Shown here piece after piece: positions 53,471 to 64,000 of a stretch of DNA of 64,000 nt. A program made the position numbers and the translations under genes. The notes below the pieces were generated by a model that saw nothing but the letters and a program-made list of their open reading frames with translations, did no database searches and had not been told where the DNA came from. Every line of letters begins with the position of its first letter. Position 1 is the stretch's first letter. This DNA is from Ostrinia nubilalis (lineage: Eukaryota; Arthropoda; Insecta; Lepidoptera; Crambidae): contig NC_087118.1 in assembly GCF_963855985.1 (NCBI RefSeq), positions 1,612,001-1,676,000 of the forward strand. Reading direction: 5' to 3'.

Positions 53471-54118
53471 GGTGCCTTGCTTTTCTGTCTGGAGTTTTCA
53501 TACCTTGTCTACTAAATAGTTTTATATCTGGCACTTAGTCAGAAGGGTATCTTGGACTTGTCATGCTCACTAAAATGTCTTTGGGGTAGTGGCGTGTGAG
53601 GCGGGTCGCTACATTCCCTACAATATGGTCGAGTGAAGCGATGGCTGGTTCACACGTCATGTCTGTGAACAGGCGCTGCCTTCGGGGACTGGTCAAGACA
53701 AGATATACCTACCTTAAATTTTTTAACATAACAATTAACAATCAACTTAGACAGTGGCACGGCACTAAATATAAGTATATACAATTTATTTAAAACTACC
53801 ACACGGTTTTGTTATGGTGCCTTGCTTTTCTCTCTAGAGTTTTCTTGCCTTGTCTCCTAAATAGTTTTATATCTGGCACTTAGCCAGAAGGATATCTTAG
53901 ACTTGTCATGCTCACTAAAATGTCTCTGGGGTAGTGGCGTGTGAGGCGGGTCGTTACATTCCCTATAATATGGTCGAGTGAAGCGATGGCTGGTTCACAC
54001 GTCATGTCTGTGAACAGGCGCTGCCTTCGGAGACTGGTCAAGGAAAGATATACCTGACATAAAATATATGTATCAAAACGCAACAATTAACCTAGAAATT
54101 AGCACGGCACTAAAGAAA
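53471..54118 (+). repeat. 345-bp tandem duplication in the LINE 3' region
   Basis: GGTGCCTTGCTTTTCT starts units at 53471 and 53816. Both contain TATATCTGGCACTTAG(C/T)CAGAAGG, TAGTGGCGTGTGAGGCGGGT and GGTTCACACGTCATGTCTGTG. The units differ at scattered bases. Non-coding. Confidence 0.8.
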
Positions 54119-54122
54119 TATA

Positions 54123-55226
54123 CAGTGTGAGTCACGTTAAAGTGTACATATCAAAATAGATAAAACTAGACCTATTTTTATCGACAAAAAAGAAGTCAAA
54201 AAATTTTTGAGATTTTTTTTTATTTTTTTATAGAATTTTTTTTCTTCGAATTACTTATTGTAAAGAAAACGTAATAACTTTTTAACTAAGCGGTATATCC
54301 TGATAAAATAAAAACAGTAATAATGCTAAATAACAGGCGATACTAAAAAAATATATAAAATACACAAAAAAGGCCAACAAATAATAAAAAATGATACTTT
54401 TTAAAAAAAATCTGCTTTAAAATTCGTGTTTTTTTGGTTATTTGATAAATTTCTCCAAAAAATGCCCCTATAACCGGTGGTTTTTATTACGTTGTATTAT
54501 TTTCTATCGTATTACCTTCGTAAAACCAAAACTCGCATGTCTCTATCCCTATCACAACGTTTGCAATGATCGTTTGAACTAAGCCTCTCCGGGCGCGCCA
54601 TTCAATGCTTCATTAACAACGAAACTGAAAATGGCTCTAGATTTGTAATTTTGATAAAGACAAGTTAGATTTCAAATAAAAACAAAAGATTTTGAAGTAA
54701 AATAAGCATTTTAGTTAAAATTAAAATTGTCTCTACCTGTAGCGGAGAATAATGTTGTGGCAGGCCTTTGTTCAAACGATCATAGCAAATGTTGTGATAG
54801 GGATAGAGACATGCGATTTTTGGTTTTACGAAGGTAATACGATAGAAAATAATACAAAGTAATAAAAACCACCGGTTATAGGGGCATTTTTTGGAGAAAT
54901 TCATCAAATAACCAAAAAAACACGAATTTAAAAGCAGATTTTTTTCAAAAAGTATCATTTTTTATTATTTGTTGGCCTTTTTGTGTATTTTATGTATTTT
55001 TTTTAGGATCGCCTGTTATATAGCATTATTACTGTTTTTATTTTATCAGGATATACCGCTTAGTTTAAAAGTTATTACGTTTTCTTTACAATAAGTATTT
55101 CGAAGAAAAAAAATTCTATAAAAAATTAAAAAAAAAACTCAAAAATTTTTTGACCTCTTTTTTGTCGATAAAAGTAGGTCTAGTTTCATCTATTTTCATA
55201 TGTACACTTTAACGTGACTCACACTG
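54123..55226. mobile_element. TA-flanked palindromic element (CAGTGTGAGTCACG ends)
   Basis: CAGTGTGAGTCACGTTAAAG at the left and its complement at the right, with TA on both sides (54121-54122, 55227-55228). The arms are about 450 bases each (to about 54580 and from about 54768), leaving a spacer of about 190 bases. No transposase. It inserted into the CR1-type LINE 3' region. Confidence 0.85.
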
Positions 55227-55505
55227 TATTCAAAACTGCCACGCGGTCTCGTGCTAGATGGGCGTCTTAAAGGCCACCTTCTATCAACGGGAGCGCGTGG
55301 TAAGTAACTTGCTACTGAATGTATGTAACTTCCTACTTTTTTATATTTTTAAACCGGCAGACAGTGGTGACTGAGTTTGTTGCGGCGCTTCTTCTCAGCA
55401 CTTGCCAAATGTTTGTCTCGAAGCGCTGGTAGGGCAAAAAAAGAATGAGACATGTATAGGCTCCTTAAGAGCATTTGACGATTTGCAAGAACTAATTTAA
55501 TTAGT

Positions 55506-56345
55506 CTAAACAAATAAAGATAATTTTGATTTGATTGATTGATTATTTATTTTGCTCTTGAGTACGCTGTTTAAGATTTCTTGTTCGAGTACATTGTAAT
55601 CCCGGAGAGATCCCTCTTCATCATGGCTTCTTATAGAATCTTCTAAATGTTCGTACAATCGTTTGTAATTTATTGCAGAGTAATTCACTTTTACAAGGCG
55701 TGTAGGTTGGTAATTTTCGATCTCAACAAATATCTGCTTGTGGTCAGACATGGCTGAATCGATGATACAGATGTTGAAGTTGTTCGCTTTTAAGCTTGTA
55801 CACACATGATCAATAATAGATTTCGCGGATTCGGTCATACGAGTACAGTGCTTTCGATTGATTCTATTCAGAATTCTATAGCCAGCTTCTTTGATTGTAT
55901 CTTTGTACTTACGTGTGTCTCTATCTGGTGTCAGCAGGTCAAAGTTGAAATCGCCGAAAATCACACCTCTCTTTCTTCTTTGCAGATGCATCGAGTAGGT
56001 TTCAAGAAAGCTATCTACTTTCCGTCTGTTAGGGTTATATATAGCCCCAATGTCCAAATTTTGTCTAGCCAGGTGTATCCAGAGAAAGTGGATGTCATCA
56101 TCTATGCAGTGTTCTTCAATCAGGCTGTGATGGAGGTTGTTGTGTACGAAGATTGAGACTCCTCCTCCTTTCCGATGTTTTCTGTGACTATAATAGTGGG
56201 TGTAGTTTGGAATTTGGAGTAATTTGACGTCGCTATCGCTTTTTATCCAAGTTTCTGTTACCACCACTATATGTGGCTTTAAAGAGACAGCAATACAATT
56301 TAATTCATCGAGTTTGCCATGCTTGACAAGACTACGGGCGTTCAT
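55506..56345 (-). pseudogene. LINE ORF2 endonuclease, 5' half of the split LINE
   Basis: The frame reads MNARSLVKHGKLDEL, VVVTETWI (catalytic Glu), GGGVSIFVHNN, GAIYNPNRR, GVIFGDFNFDL (Asp/Asn) and MSDHKQIFVEI (Asp-His): a full APE-type endonuclease. Its first about 20 residues lie upstream of the ATG in the same frame (KCFYMNARSL), so the ATG is internal. At the C-terminus the last about 13 codons (from 55545 down) belong to the tail of the plus-strand CR1-type LINE. The RT that should follow is probably 43208-45204. Confidence 0.85.
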
Positions 56346-56431
56346 ATAGAAGCATTTGAGAGATTTTTTGCAGATTATAATATTATTATAGCTACTAGTG
56401 GTTTTGTGTGTTACTCTTCCCGCTGAGATGT

Positions 56432-57368
56432 TTAGTTTTTTGAGATCTTCTGTGTACTGGTTTTTGTTTTCTCGTCCATTGATTTGATAATTTTGGGCAC
56501 GCCTTTTATAAATTTGATCGTTAGGTTTAACTCTCCGCTAGCAGAACGTTTTGCAAGTTCTTCTTTCAGATTCTGCATGTGTTGTTTCTGTTTGGGTGTT
56601 TGGTCAGAGAATATTTTGACATTGCTTTCTTTAATAGAATTTTTGTTACGCAGCACATTCTTGGCCGTATCTTCTGAGGCGAAACATACTTTAATATGGC
56701 GACTATGACCAGGTTTGAATTTTCCAAGGCGGATGATTTTCAGTGGTTCAGGGCATTCACTATTTATATTTTTTTAGTATTTTTACGACCTCATCTTTGT
56801 TGTAAGCGAGCCGATCCGTGGTCCCATCTGGCTCAGGTATTCCCGCAATCACCAAATTTTTGGATCGCATGTTTCGCTCATTGATCTCATTCATGATATC
56901 TTCATAGCTCGGAGACGGCTGAGCGCTAGAGGTTAATGTCGGCAACGAAACTTTAAGTTTGTTCATATCAGCTTCCAGAATAACCATCTTTTTATCTATG
57001 TTATCGCTCGAATTCTGTAGAGTATTCATCGTTACTTTTATGCTATTCTGGTCGGATACTAAATTCGCAATGGTATTGTTAATATCACATACCTCATTTT
57101 TAATCGCAGTGATGTCATTACTGAGTTTGTTTATATTTTCGGCTTGAGAGGTGCTGGTTGACTTGAGTAATGTCATCATTTCGGACATTTGATTCTTTAA
57201 ATCTGTAAGTTCAGTTCGGATCCAAGCACTATCGTCGAATTCTTTCCTTTTGTTGCGATGAGTTATGTTTGTTGGTGTTTCACAAGACGGGGTGTCGACC
57301 AATTTTGGTTGGGTGCCGCTGATTTTCGGAATAGTACCGCATCCAGTCGGTGACCGCTTTACGCTCAT
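56432..57368 (-). pseudogene. LINE ORF1 (coiled coil plus RRM-like region)
   Basis: Starts MSVKRSPTGCGTIPK, then a 130-residue heptad-rich stretch (QMSEMMTLL, INKLSNDITAIKNEV, LEADMNKLKV). Then ERNMRSKNLVIAGIPE, the usual beginning of the RNA-recognition region in L1/CR1-type ORF1 proteins. A frameshift near 56740 moves the rest (IIRLGKFKPGHSRHIKVCF, NLKEELAKRS) into another frame. ORF1 proteins of this kind trimerise and bind RNA. It precedes the endonuclease ORF in the expected order. A 5' leader with repeated ACACTCATATAAACAAACT extends to about 57690. Confidence 0.8.
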
Positions 57369-57690
57369 TGTAGATCCTTGGTGTTGCGTGAGCAGTCCAA
57401 AAAATATGAGCCTGTCTCGTTTACTCGAGGGGGTGAGGGACGGCTACCGCGTAGGAGATACCGGGCTGCCAAGATAAGAACCGCACAACACACACTCAAG
57501 TGTTTAGAGGAATACGTGGTGTAAATACGTGCTGATAGTGTTTATAGTTGATCGGCTAATACTTTGTAACTTTTAAAATAAAATCGCGACACGTCTACGT
57601 TGTACGCTCATCGGACTGAGACTAGGTCTACACTCATATAAACAAACTAGTCTAGGTCTAGGACTACACTCATATAAACAAACTGTGTTT
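57369..57690 (-). other. 5' leader of the split LINE
   Basis: Upstream of ORF1 on the minus strand. It contains two copies of CTACACTCATATAAACAAACT about 44 bases apart (about 57628 and 57663), resembling the short repeats in LINE 5' regions. The 5' end is approximate. Confidence 0.5.
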
Positions 57691-58946
57691 CAGGAAGTTC
57701 AAATCACAAAAAAGCAACTGTCCGCTAGAAATATTAAAATGAAACCGGCTTATAAATGTAAACCAAATCTTAAAGAAAATAAAAAAAGGGATCTTCTGAG
57801 TTTGGTAGAGAGCAGCAACCACATCCCAAATTTTTATGCCTCTTTTTTCAAAAGTTTGTAATTTCATGTTTATTTAAGATTAAATCTACGAGAGTACCTT
57901 AAATTTGGATGGATATGACTGATTATGTGTACCTTAGCTTAAGGAAAAACTTTTTATGTGACTTTTTGATGTTCCTATTAGATTTATAAACATTATAGCT
58001 TATTATAAGAGCTATTATAATAAATAATTCCATTTGCATATATTGTATTATTACATAAATTACAACACCCTAATCAAAAAAAGTGTCATATTATGGGCCA
58101 TTTTTTATAAATTTAAGGAAAAATCTATATTTTTGCAACGTTTTTTCCAACTTGAAATTTTCTCAAGTAAGTTTAATAAATTGTCCATAAAATTCATATA
58201 AAACGATTAAAAAATCCATCTACCGAGTGATCATAACATTGTTACGAAGTAAAAAAAAAAACTTAAAACCGTTTTTTCTCGAAACACGCTTTTTTATGTT
58301 GTGACAGTCTTTTAGAGGACGTGCGGTATGTATAACTACCACATGCGATGTGTCATTTTTTCGGACATGTATTTTTCCATATTTAATCCATATCGATGGG
58401 TGCCGGGAATAAAGCCACAATCGACAAAACACAATTTTACAGGAGAAGAGATTTAGTGAAATTTTTGAATAATAACTAAACTACGAGGCGTATCCAAATG
58501 GTTTGTATATCAAAAGATGCGTTATTTTTTCTGGAGTAACATATAATGTGCATAAGGTTATAGTGCTTAGAATATACCTTAAAAAAGGTAGAAATACATA
58601 TTGCCGCTTCACACATTGAAAGTCGGTTCCGTAAGAGTCCATTGTGGTTTTATTCCGGTAAAAAGTGCGAAATTAATCATACAGCAATAGTGTATTGCAG
58701 CGATGTACGCTGATCTGAAGGATGTATGGCGAATACAGTAATAGCGGTTTGCTTGAATTTAATGATCGACTTGGAAAATGTACTGGTGAATGCTGTGTAC
58801 ATTATATGTTCATATGGTCCGTATCGAAATGAGTACAAAGTTGAATATCTAGAGTGTTTCGTTAATATCATTATATAAAGTAGTGGAATTCATTAGTACA
58901 TAATGATAATATTATAATATTACACGCTTTTGCCCGCGGCTTTTTC
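57691..58946. other. AT-rich spacer
   Basis: I see no gene, LTR or inverted-repeat element. Confidence 0.45.
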
Positions 58947-59148
58947 GTAGTTTAGAAGTTATCATTAATTTGTAACTTTTTTTCAATTTCATGACCTAGT
59001 AGGCTTTAAAAAAACTTATCTTTTTTTCGGGTTGACTTATCTCAGATTTCTTTATTTTGACAATATCGCTATTAATTGCAGATGTTTGAAAAAAATATTC
59101 ACCTTCCTAGCTTTGATGCAAGATTCAAAATTTTTGATAGAAACATAA
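58947..59148 (+). repeat. Arm fragment of the element at 38845-40510
   Basis: GTAGTTTAGAAGTTATC, CTAGTAGGCTTTAA and TTTGATGCAAGATTCAAAATTTTTG match the left arm at 38935-39145. It is followed by a ACCGGCCAAGTGCGAGTCGG repeat, frequent in lepidopteran DNA, whose class I cannot name. Confidence 0.65.
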
Positions 59149-59311
59149 AAAAACCGGCCAAGTGCGAGTCGGACTCGCACACCGAAGGTTCCGCCGTACA
59201 AACGTAGCGGTTTACAATTTATGACGTATTAAATCAAATTACTTACTAGATATCGTTCAAACCAATTGCATGGTAATGCGTAATGCACATCATATATTTT
59301 TTTTCATCATT

Positions 59312-60787
59312 TCAGCCACAGGACGTCCACTGCTGAACATAGGCCTCCCCCAATGCTTTCCATGTTGATCGATTGGTAGCGGCCTGCGTCCAGCGCTTCC
59401 CTGCTACCTTTACGATGTCGTCGGTCCACCTTGTAGGTGGACGTCCCACGCTGCGTTTTCCGGTACGCGGCCTCCATTCCAGAACCTTTCTGCCCCATCG
59501 GCCGTCAGTTCTGCGTACTATGTGCCCTGCCCATTGCCACTTCAGCTTGCTAATACGTCGGGCTATGTCAGCGACTTTGGTTCGTTTACGGATCTCCTCA
59601 TTTCTGATTCGATCTCGCAAAGAAACACCAAGCATAGCCCTCTCCATAGCACGCTGTGCAACTTTGAGCTTCTGTATAAGGCCTATAGTGAGAGGCCACG
59701 TTTCCGAGCCATAAGTTATCACTGGTAACACACATTGGTTATACACTCTAGTCTTCAGGCATTGAGGTAATTTGGACGAAAAGATGTTGCGTAGTTTCCC
59801 GAACGCTGCCCAGCCGAGTTGGATTCGACGATTGAACTCCTTCTCGAAATTGGACCTACCTAGCTGAATCGTTTGTCCGAGGTAGACATACTTGTCGACA
59901 ATCTCGAGAATTGAGCTCCCAACTGAAACTGGGTAGGGCGTAACATGGACATTCGACATAAGCTTCGTTTTGTCCATGTTCATCCTCAGGCCTACCTGTT
60001 GGGAAACTCGATTAAGGTCTTCGAGCATTGTGCCAAGATCTTCCAACGATTCTGCCATGACCACAATATCGTCGGCCAACCGAAGGTGAGTGATGTACTC
60101 GCCATTAATGTTTATGCCGAATCCTTTCCATTCCAGGAGTTTGAAAGCGTCTTCCAATGCAGCGGTGAACAGTTTCGGAGATATAACATCTCCCTGCCTA
60201 ACGCCTCGCTGCAGTGGAATCGCCCTCGTGCTCTGCTCCTGTACTCGGACCGACATGGTGGCGTTTTTGTACAAGCACTTCAGCACCTCGATATACCGAT
60301 AGTCAATACGGCACCGCTGGAGAGATTGTAACACTGCCCAAGTCTCAATCGAATCGAAGGCCTTCTCATAGTCCACGAACGCCAAGCATAGTGGCAAGTT
60401 ATACTCCTCAGTCTTCTGTATAACCTGCCGCAGCGTATGGATGTGGTCTATGGTACTATAACCTTTTCGGAATCCGGCTTGTTCGGGAGGCTGGAAGTCA
60501 TCGAACCTACGCGCGAGACGTTTCGTGATGACTCTCGAAAACAGTTTGTAGACATGACTCAGAAGCGAGATGGGTCTGTAATTCTTCAGCAAGGTCTTAT
60601 CACCTTTCTTGAAGAAGAGCACCACCACGCTTCTGTTCCATGCCTCTGGCGTAGTTCCCTGGAGTAGGACGGAGTTAAAGAGTCTCTGAAGGACTTTCAG
60701 TATCGGTGTTCCACCCGCATTCAGAAGCTCCGATGTTATTCCGTCATCACCCGGTGCCTTGTTGTTCTTTAGCTGTTTGAGAGCCAT
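59312..60787 (-). pseudogene. RTE LINE reverse transcriptase part
   Basis: 491 codons: LKQLKNNKAPGDDGIT, VVLFFKKGDKTLLKNYRPIS, AGFRKGYSTIDHI, FVDYEKAFDSIE (catalytic Asp), RGVRQGDVISPKLF, LRLADDIVVMAE (catalytic pair) and YLGQTIQL, then the RTE-type C-terminal extension (GSETWPLT, WAGHIVRR, GRPPTRWTDDI). The frame is the same as the endonuclease at 60989-62299, separated by stops near 60830 and 60985. Confidence 0.9.
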
Positions 60788-60988
60788 CCTAATCTCGTAT
60801 AGGCTGATGTCCGGGATATCTTCGGTTTAGTGTCGAGTTAGCTTAGCTCTTGGATCTGAAGTTGAGCTATCAACGGGTTTGGTGACCGAGGTATATAGCT
60901 GTCCATAAAACCTCTCGATCTCACCCAAAACCTCGGCTGTTGTTGACGTTACACTACCGTCCGCCGTCGTTAGCTTCGTCAGCTGGCT

Positions 60989-62299
60989 TTACCCAATAGA
61001 GTTGTCTCTTGCGAACACTTTGGAGCCTTGGTTCCGCTCTATCGCCTCTTTAATACTGTTAGTATTAAAGTTGCGAATATCATGTCGCAAGGACTTCCTT
61101 ATCTGTCTATTGAGCTGCCTATATGCCGTAGCGTCAACGGAGGACTGCAGCGTCATTGCACGTCGTTCTGCCATGAGGTTGAGGGTGTGGTCGGTGAGCT
61201 TTTGCGGCTTGTCTTTACGACGAGGTCTAAAGAATTTAAGCCCAGCCGCCTGGACAGTTTCTACGAACCCGTTATTGATCTCATCCACTGACTCGCAGTT
61301 TTCCAGGCATGCAAAGCGATTTGTCAACTCGAGCTGAAAGCTCTCGGGGCAGTGGATATGGGAATTGTAGGGTCGGAGCGTAGACTTCATCAGACGGGAC
61401 CTTTCTAGCTTGACGTTAATATTTAGTATGCCTCTGACCATTCGGTGATCACTACCGGTTTTCACCCTGTTGATCACGGAGACATCACTAAATATTCGTC
61501 GCTTTGTGGTCATGATGAAGTCAATCTCATTTTTCGTAGAACCATCGGGACTCATCCATGTCCACTTCCTATGAGGCGGCTTCTGGAAGAAGGAGTTCAT
61601 CGCAAAGAGGTCTTCCTTCTCCAGAAATTCGGCCAGCCTCTGCCCCCTGGGGTTCCGTTGCCCACATCCAAATTGCCCCACTCTCAGCTCATCATCACTT
61701 CGCATGCCCAGCTTCGCGTTGAAGTCCCCCATAACAACATTGAAGTAGGTTTTAGTAGTATGTATGGCCCTACTTATGTCCTCATACATAGCCTCTACTT
61801 CCTCATCTGGGTGTGTAGAGGTCGGTGCGTATACCTGAATTACCTTCAGCAAGTATCTTTTGGATACTCTGAGTATCAGGTAAGCAACCCTGCTCGACAC
61901 ACTTCCGATGGTGATGATGTTGTTAATGAGGGACTTGTGGACGAGAAACCCGACACCACCTTGGGACAGTTGTTCGCCCTCCCGGTAGTAGAGTAGGTTG
62001 CCGGATTTTAGGATGATCGTGTCCTCGCCCTCTCGTCGGACTTCCGATAGTCCCATTATACTCCATCGCAACCTACTCAGTTCGTCTTCCAACTCTGTGA
62101 TCCTTTCGTCAGTCCTCAATGTGCGTATATTATGCGTTACCAGGGCCAGTCGTCGTTGGTGTGGGTAGCCAGTCCGCCTCCGGAGATTCTTAGCACCCCC
62201 CGCCCCGCTGCTACCCTGACCGCTACCGTAGCCAGGAACTGCGGGGCTACCGGAGACTGGGGGCCTGGTCGCTGTTGTGTTCCTCATTGGGGGGATCAT
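60989..62299 (-). pseudogene. RTE LINE endonuclease part
   Basis: The frame is open to 62524, but the LINE itself starts at 62469; I favour the internal Met at 62299 as start. Motifs: THNIRTLRT, GLSEVRREG (catalytic Glu), GGVGFLVHKS, QVYAPTS, VMGDFNAKLG (Asp/Asn), WTWMSPDG, EIDFIMT and GSDHRMVRG (Asp-His), a full APE-type endonuclease. After it a linker reaches the RT across two TAA codons. Confidence 0.85.
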
Positions 62300-62480
62300 T
62301 GCCGATACTCGCCACGCTTGGCAGGCGGGTTGGCGAGCGCAGTTTTTTATAAATTTCGCACGCAAACGCTGCTGCCCATCTCGTGCTACAGGATTTTGTC
62401 GCCTCTTACGACACGCCTCCTGTTGGCGGTGGGGAATTGTATTCTTTACGGCCGTCCCCACACGGCACCATATTTTTTTT

Positions 62481-62757
62481 AGTTTTAATATTATCTTATT
62501 TTGGAACTTACAGAGAGGGGACACATTTTAATACTTTGGAAGTGACTCTCGCGCAAACCGTTCAGTTTAGAACAATCATAGTTATGGTAATTTCGTGAGA
62601 GTCAACATAGTTAATATTTTTTATTTTATAATATAACTAAAATAGTAGGCCAGTACCTTGTAAAATTTATTTTATTAAAGTTATTTATTTACAACATTTT
62701 ATAGTCATCGTTTTAGAGCGTTTTGAATTTTTGCGTTGATTTAGAATTTTTCACAGT
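62481..62757. other. Spacer
   Basis: AT-rich; GAAGTGACTCTCGCG and CGTGAGAGTCA face each other at 62540-62605 as a weak inverted pair. No gene. Confidence 0.4.
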
Positions 62758-63400
62758 TTAGAGGCAATTAGATTTAAGAAGCTGGCAAAACTCTATAAAC
62801 CGTTCTCCGTTCTCATTACGTGCTCCAAGTCCCTGTGTACCCATATGACGCTCGCAGTTTGTGTTATAGTTTCCAACTTTAGCATTTAGGTCCCCCATGA
62901 CAATCACTATGTCTTGTTTCTTTATAACCTTTAAGGTGGCGTTGAGTGAGTTGTAGAAATCGTCCTTGGTGTCCTCCGCAGATGTGTTGGTAGGACCGTA
63001 GCACTGCACTATGGAGATCTTCCGGGCTCTTGAGTTGAAGCGGGCCCAAATGATTCGATCTGAGATCGGTTTCCAATCTATCAGACTCTTCCTTGCGGCA
63101 TCAGAAAGGAGAAAACCAACGCCATATTGGCGGGTGTCATCCTCACTTTCCTTACCAGAATATAGGAAAGTCAAGCCGTTAGATGTTCTCAGTTCACCGA
63201 AACCATTTCTACGCACTTCGCTAAGACCTAAAACTTGCAGGTTGTATCTTAGCATTTCTGCTTCTGCTTGGGCTAGTCGGCTGTCATCGCTGAGCGTTCT
63301 TACATTCCAAAAAGCTATTCGTGTCCGTTTCTTCATGCCAAAGGTCGTTGTTGAGAGATCGGTCCGGTTTCTTGGTGTGTACGTTTCGTTAATCGAGTAT
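62758..63400 (-). pseudogene. LINE endonuclease, N-terminal part (second RTE-like family)
   Basis: The frame at 62758-63336 reads AFWNVRTL, QVLGLSEVRRNGFGE (catalytic Glu), YGVGFLLS, QCYGPTN and IVMGDLNAKVGNYN. It breaks at a stop just before the conserved W-I-S-P-D-G segment. G-D-L-N is a small departure from the usual G-D-F-N. It is related to, but distinct from, the RTE copy at 59305-62469. The coding start is not certain, because similarity may begin upstream of the ATG. Confidence 0.75.
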
Positions 63401-63649
63401 TTTCGGGCAAGTGGGTGATTAACCCGCTGTAGTCCGGTGGTGGGGCTGCCACCTAGCTGCTTCTTCTGGACTAGCTCGGTTTTTTTCGGGTATCCTCCCT
63501 AGTGATGAGATTCTGTTTTCAGGCGCAGAATACTCGCCTTTCGCCCTGCATCCTCAGCTCAGCTGCAAGTCTAGGTAGTGGGCACGCAGAGCGTGGCTGC
63601 AGCAGGTCCCAGGGTGGACGACGAGGACGTGGATGACGCCGACTGGCCG

Positions 63650-64000
63650 AGTTTTGCCAGCACCACGACCTGACCATCGGTGGTACGTTATTTATTCATA
63701 AAGATATCCACAAGCACACATGGATTTCACCCGATGGCATCACCAAAAACCAAATCGACCACCTTGCGATCAGTTCCAAATGGCGATCGTCGTTGCTCGA
63801 TGTCCGAAACCGAGGAGGTGCTGATATCGACAGCGACCATTACATGGTTGCTGCTGAGCTGCGCCTCAAGGTAGCGGTAGCACGACCGGCTGGGGGACCT
63901 GACAGGATTGGGAGAAGGTTCGACGTGACTAAATTTAGAGACCCTGACACCTGCACCAAGTTCAGGCTCGAACTGCGAAACCGTTTCTCCGCCCTTGATG
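63650..64000 (+). pseudogene. LINE endonuclease, C-terminal part (opposite strand, runs off right edge)
   Basis: Plus-strand frame: LAEFCQHHDLTIGGTLF, HKDIHKHTWISPDGITKNQIDH, ADIDSDHYMVAAELRLK (Asp-His pair). This is the part missing from the minus-strand fragment at 62758-63400, in inverted orientation; both share the E-F-C-Q residues, so they overlap slightly. The frame leaves the window at base 64000, before any RT. Confidence 0.75.

Larger units (their letters stand above)
49061..55545 (+). mobile_element. CR1-type LINE with esterase-like ORF1
   Basis: ORF1 (coiled coil then SGNH-type esterase) is followed by ORF2 (APE endonuclease then RT) and a long 3' region that ends in TTTGATTTGATTGATTGATT, the microsatellite tail typical of CR1-group LINEs. 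The 3' region holds a 345-bp tandem duplication (53471-54118) and a nested TA-flanked palindromic element (54123-55226). One stop in ORF1, one frameshift in ORF1 and one in ORF2 make it inactive. The 5' end is approximate. Confidence 0.85.
59305..62469 (-). mobile_element. Nearly full-length RTE-clade LINE with 11-bp target duplication
   Basis: ATATTTTTTTT lies on both sides (59294-59304, 62470-62480). On the minus strand the element starts GGTGCCGTGTGGGGACGG and ends GGCTGAAATGATG, a TGATG-type end as in RTE LINEs. One reading frame covers endonuclease and RT over its length, broken only by two in-frame TAA codons. 3165 bases is the normal RTE size, so this is a close to complete but inactive copy. 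Confidence 0.9.

Noticed and set aside
61445..62482. Long plus-strand frames of 183 and 116 codons opposite the RTE endonuclease
   Set aside because: They are complementary to a well-supported endonuclease and show no motif of their own.

Overview
The window looks like lepidopteran (moth or butterfly) nuclear DNA that is almost entirely transposable-element sequence. I infer this from short Helitrons with TC...CTAG ends, RTE, CR1 and jockey-type LINEs, a tRNA-derived SINE with an ATTT-rich tail, BEL/Pao and Polinton remnants, and AT-rich spacers. There is no bacterial gene organisation, and I found no rRNA, functional tRNA or CRISPR array. Only three short stretches look like possible host gene parts: a minus-strand first coding exon near 4.3 kb, a minus-strand internal exon near 10.8 kb, and a decayed four-exon plus-strand gene at 46.5-48.1 kb.

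Layout. 1-3.9 kb: the 5' half of a BEL/Pao LTR retrotransposon on the minus strand, running off the left edge. 4.9-9.8 kb: a minus-strand Polinton/Maverick-type family B DNA polymerase relic, broken by a Helitron, a small LTR element, a dispersed repeat, one stop and two frameshifts. 9.8-13.3 kb: a cluster of Helitrons. 14.3-16.2 kb: a TA-flanked element with long inverted repeats, into which a hAT-like MITE with an 8-bp target duplication inserted. 16.2-24.2 kb: an 8.0-kb LTR element with two indistinguishable 612-bp LTRs and no recognisable gag or pol; its interior holds a 69-bp repeat array and other repeats. 24.2-26.2 kb: tandem duplications and hairpins. 26.4-29.7 kb: RTE LINE relics, MITEs and a SINE. 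29.7-38.8 kb: Helitrons, LINE fragments, a 121-bp satellite split by a jockey-type LINE, and a palindromic element. 38.8-45.2 kb: another TA-flanked element abutting two LINE reverse transcriptases. 45.2-55.5 kb: a block holding the decayed multi-exon gene and a CR1-type LINE with an esterase-like ORF1; this block appears to split a LINE whose 5' half lies at 55.5-57.7 kb. 59.3-62.5 kb: a nearly full-length RTE LINE with two stop codons and an 11-bp target duplication. 62.7-64 kb: two head-to-head endonuclease fragments of another LINE family.

The strongest structural results come from insertion junctions read directly: GCGTA around the small LTR element, TTACCAAG around the hAT-like MITE, TATA around the 8-kb LTR element, TA around three long-inverted-repeat elements, and 11-12 bp duplications around three LINE insertions. 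They order many of the insertions. The items most worth follow-up are the coding-free but apparently young 8-kb LTR element, the repeated-exon gene with CxxC/Trp/CxxCW modules, and the small LTR element that repeats its own LTR-PBS junction. No function is assigned to the host-like exons.
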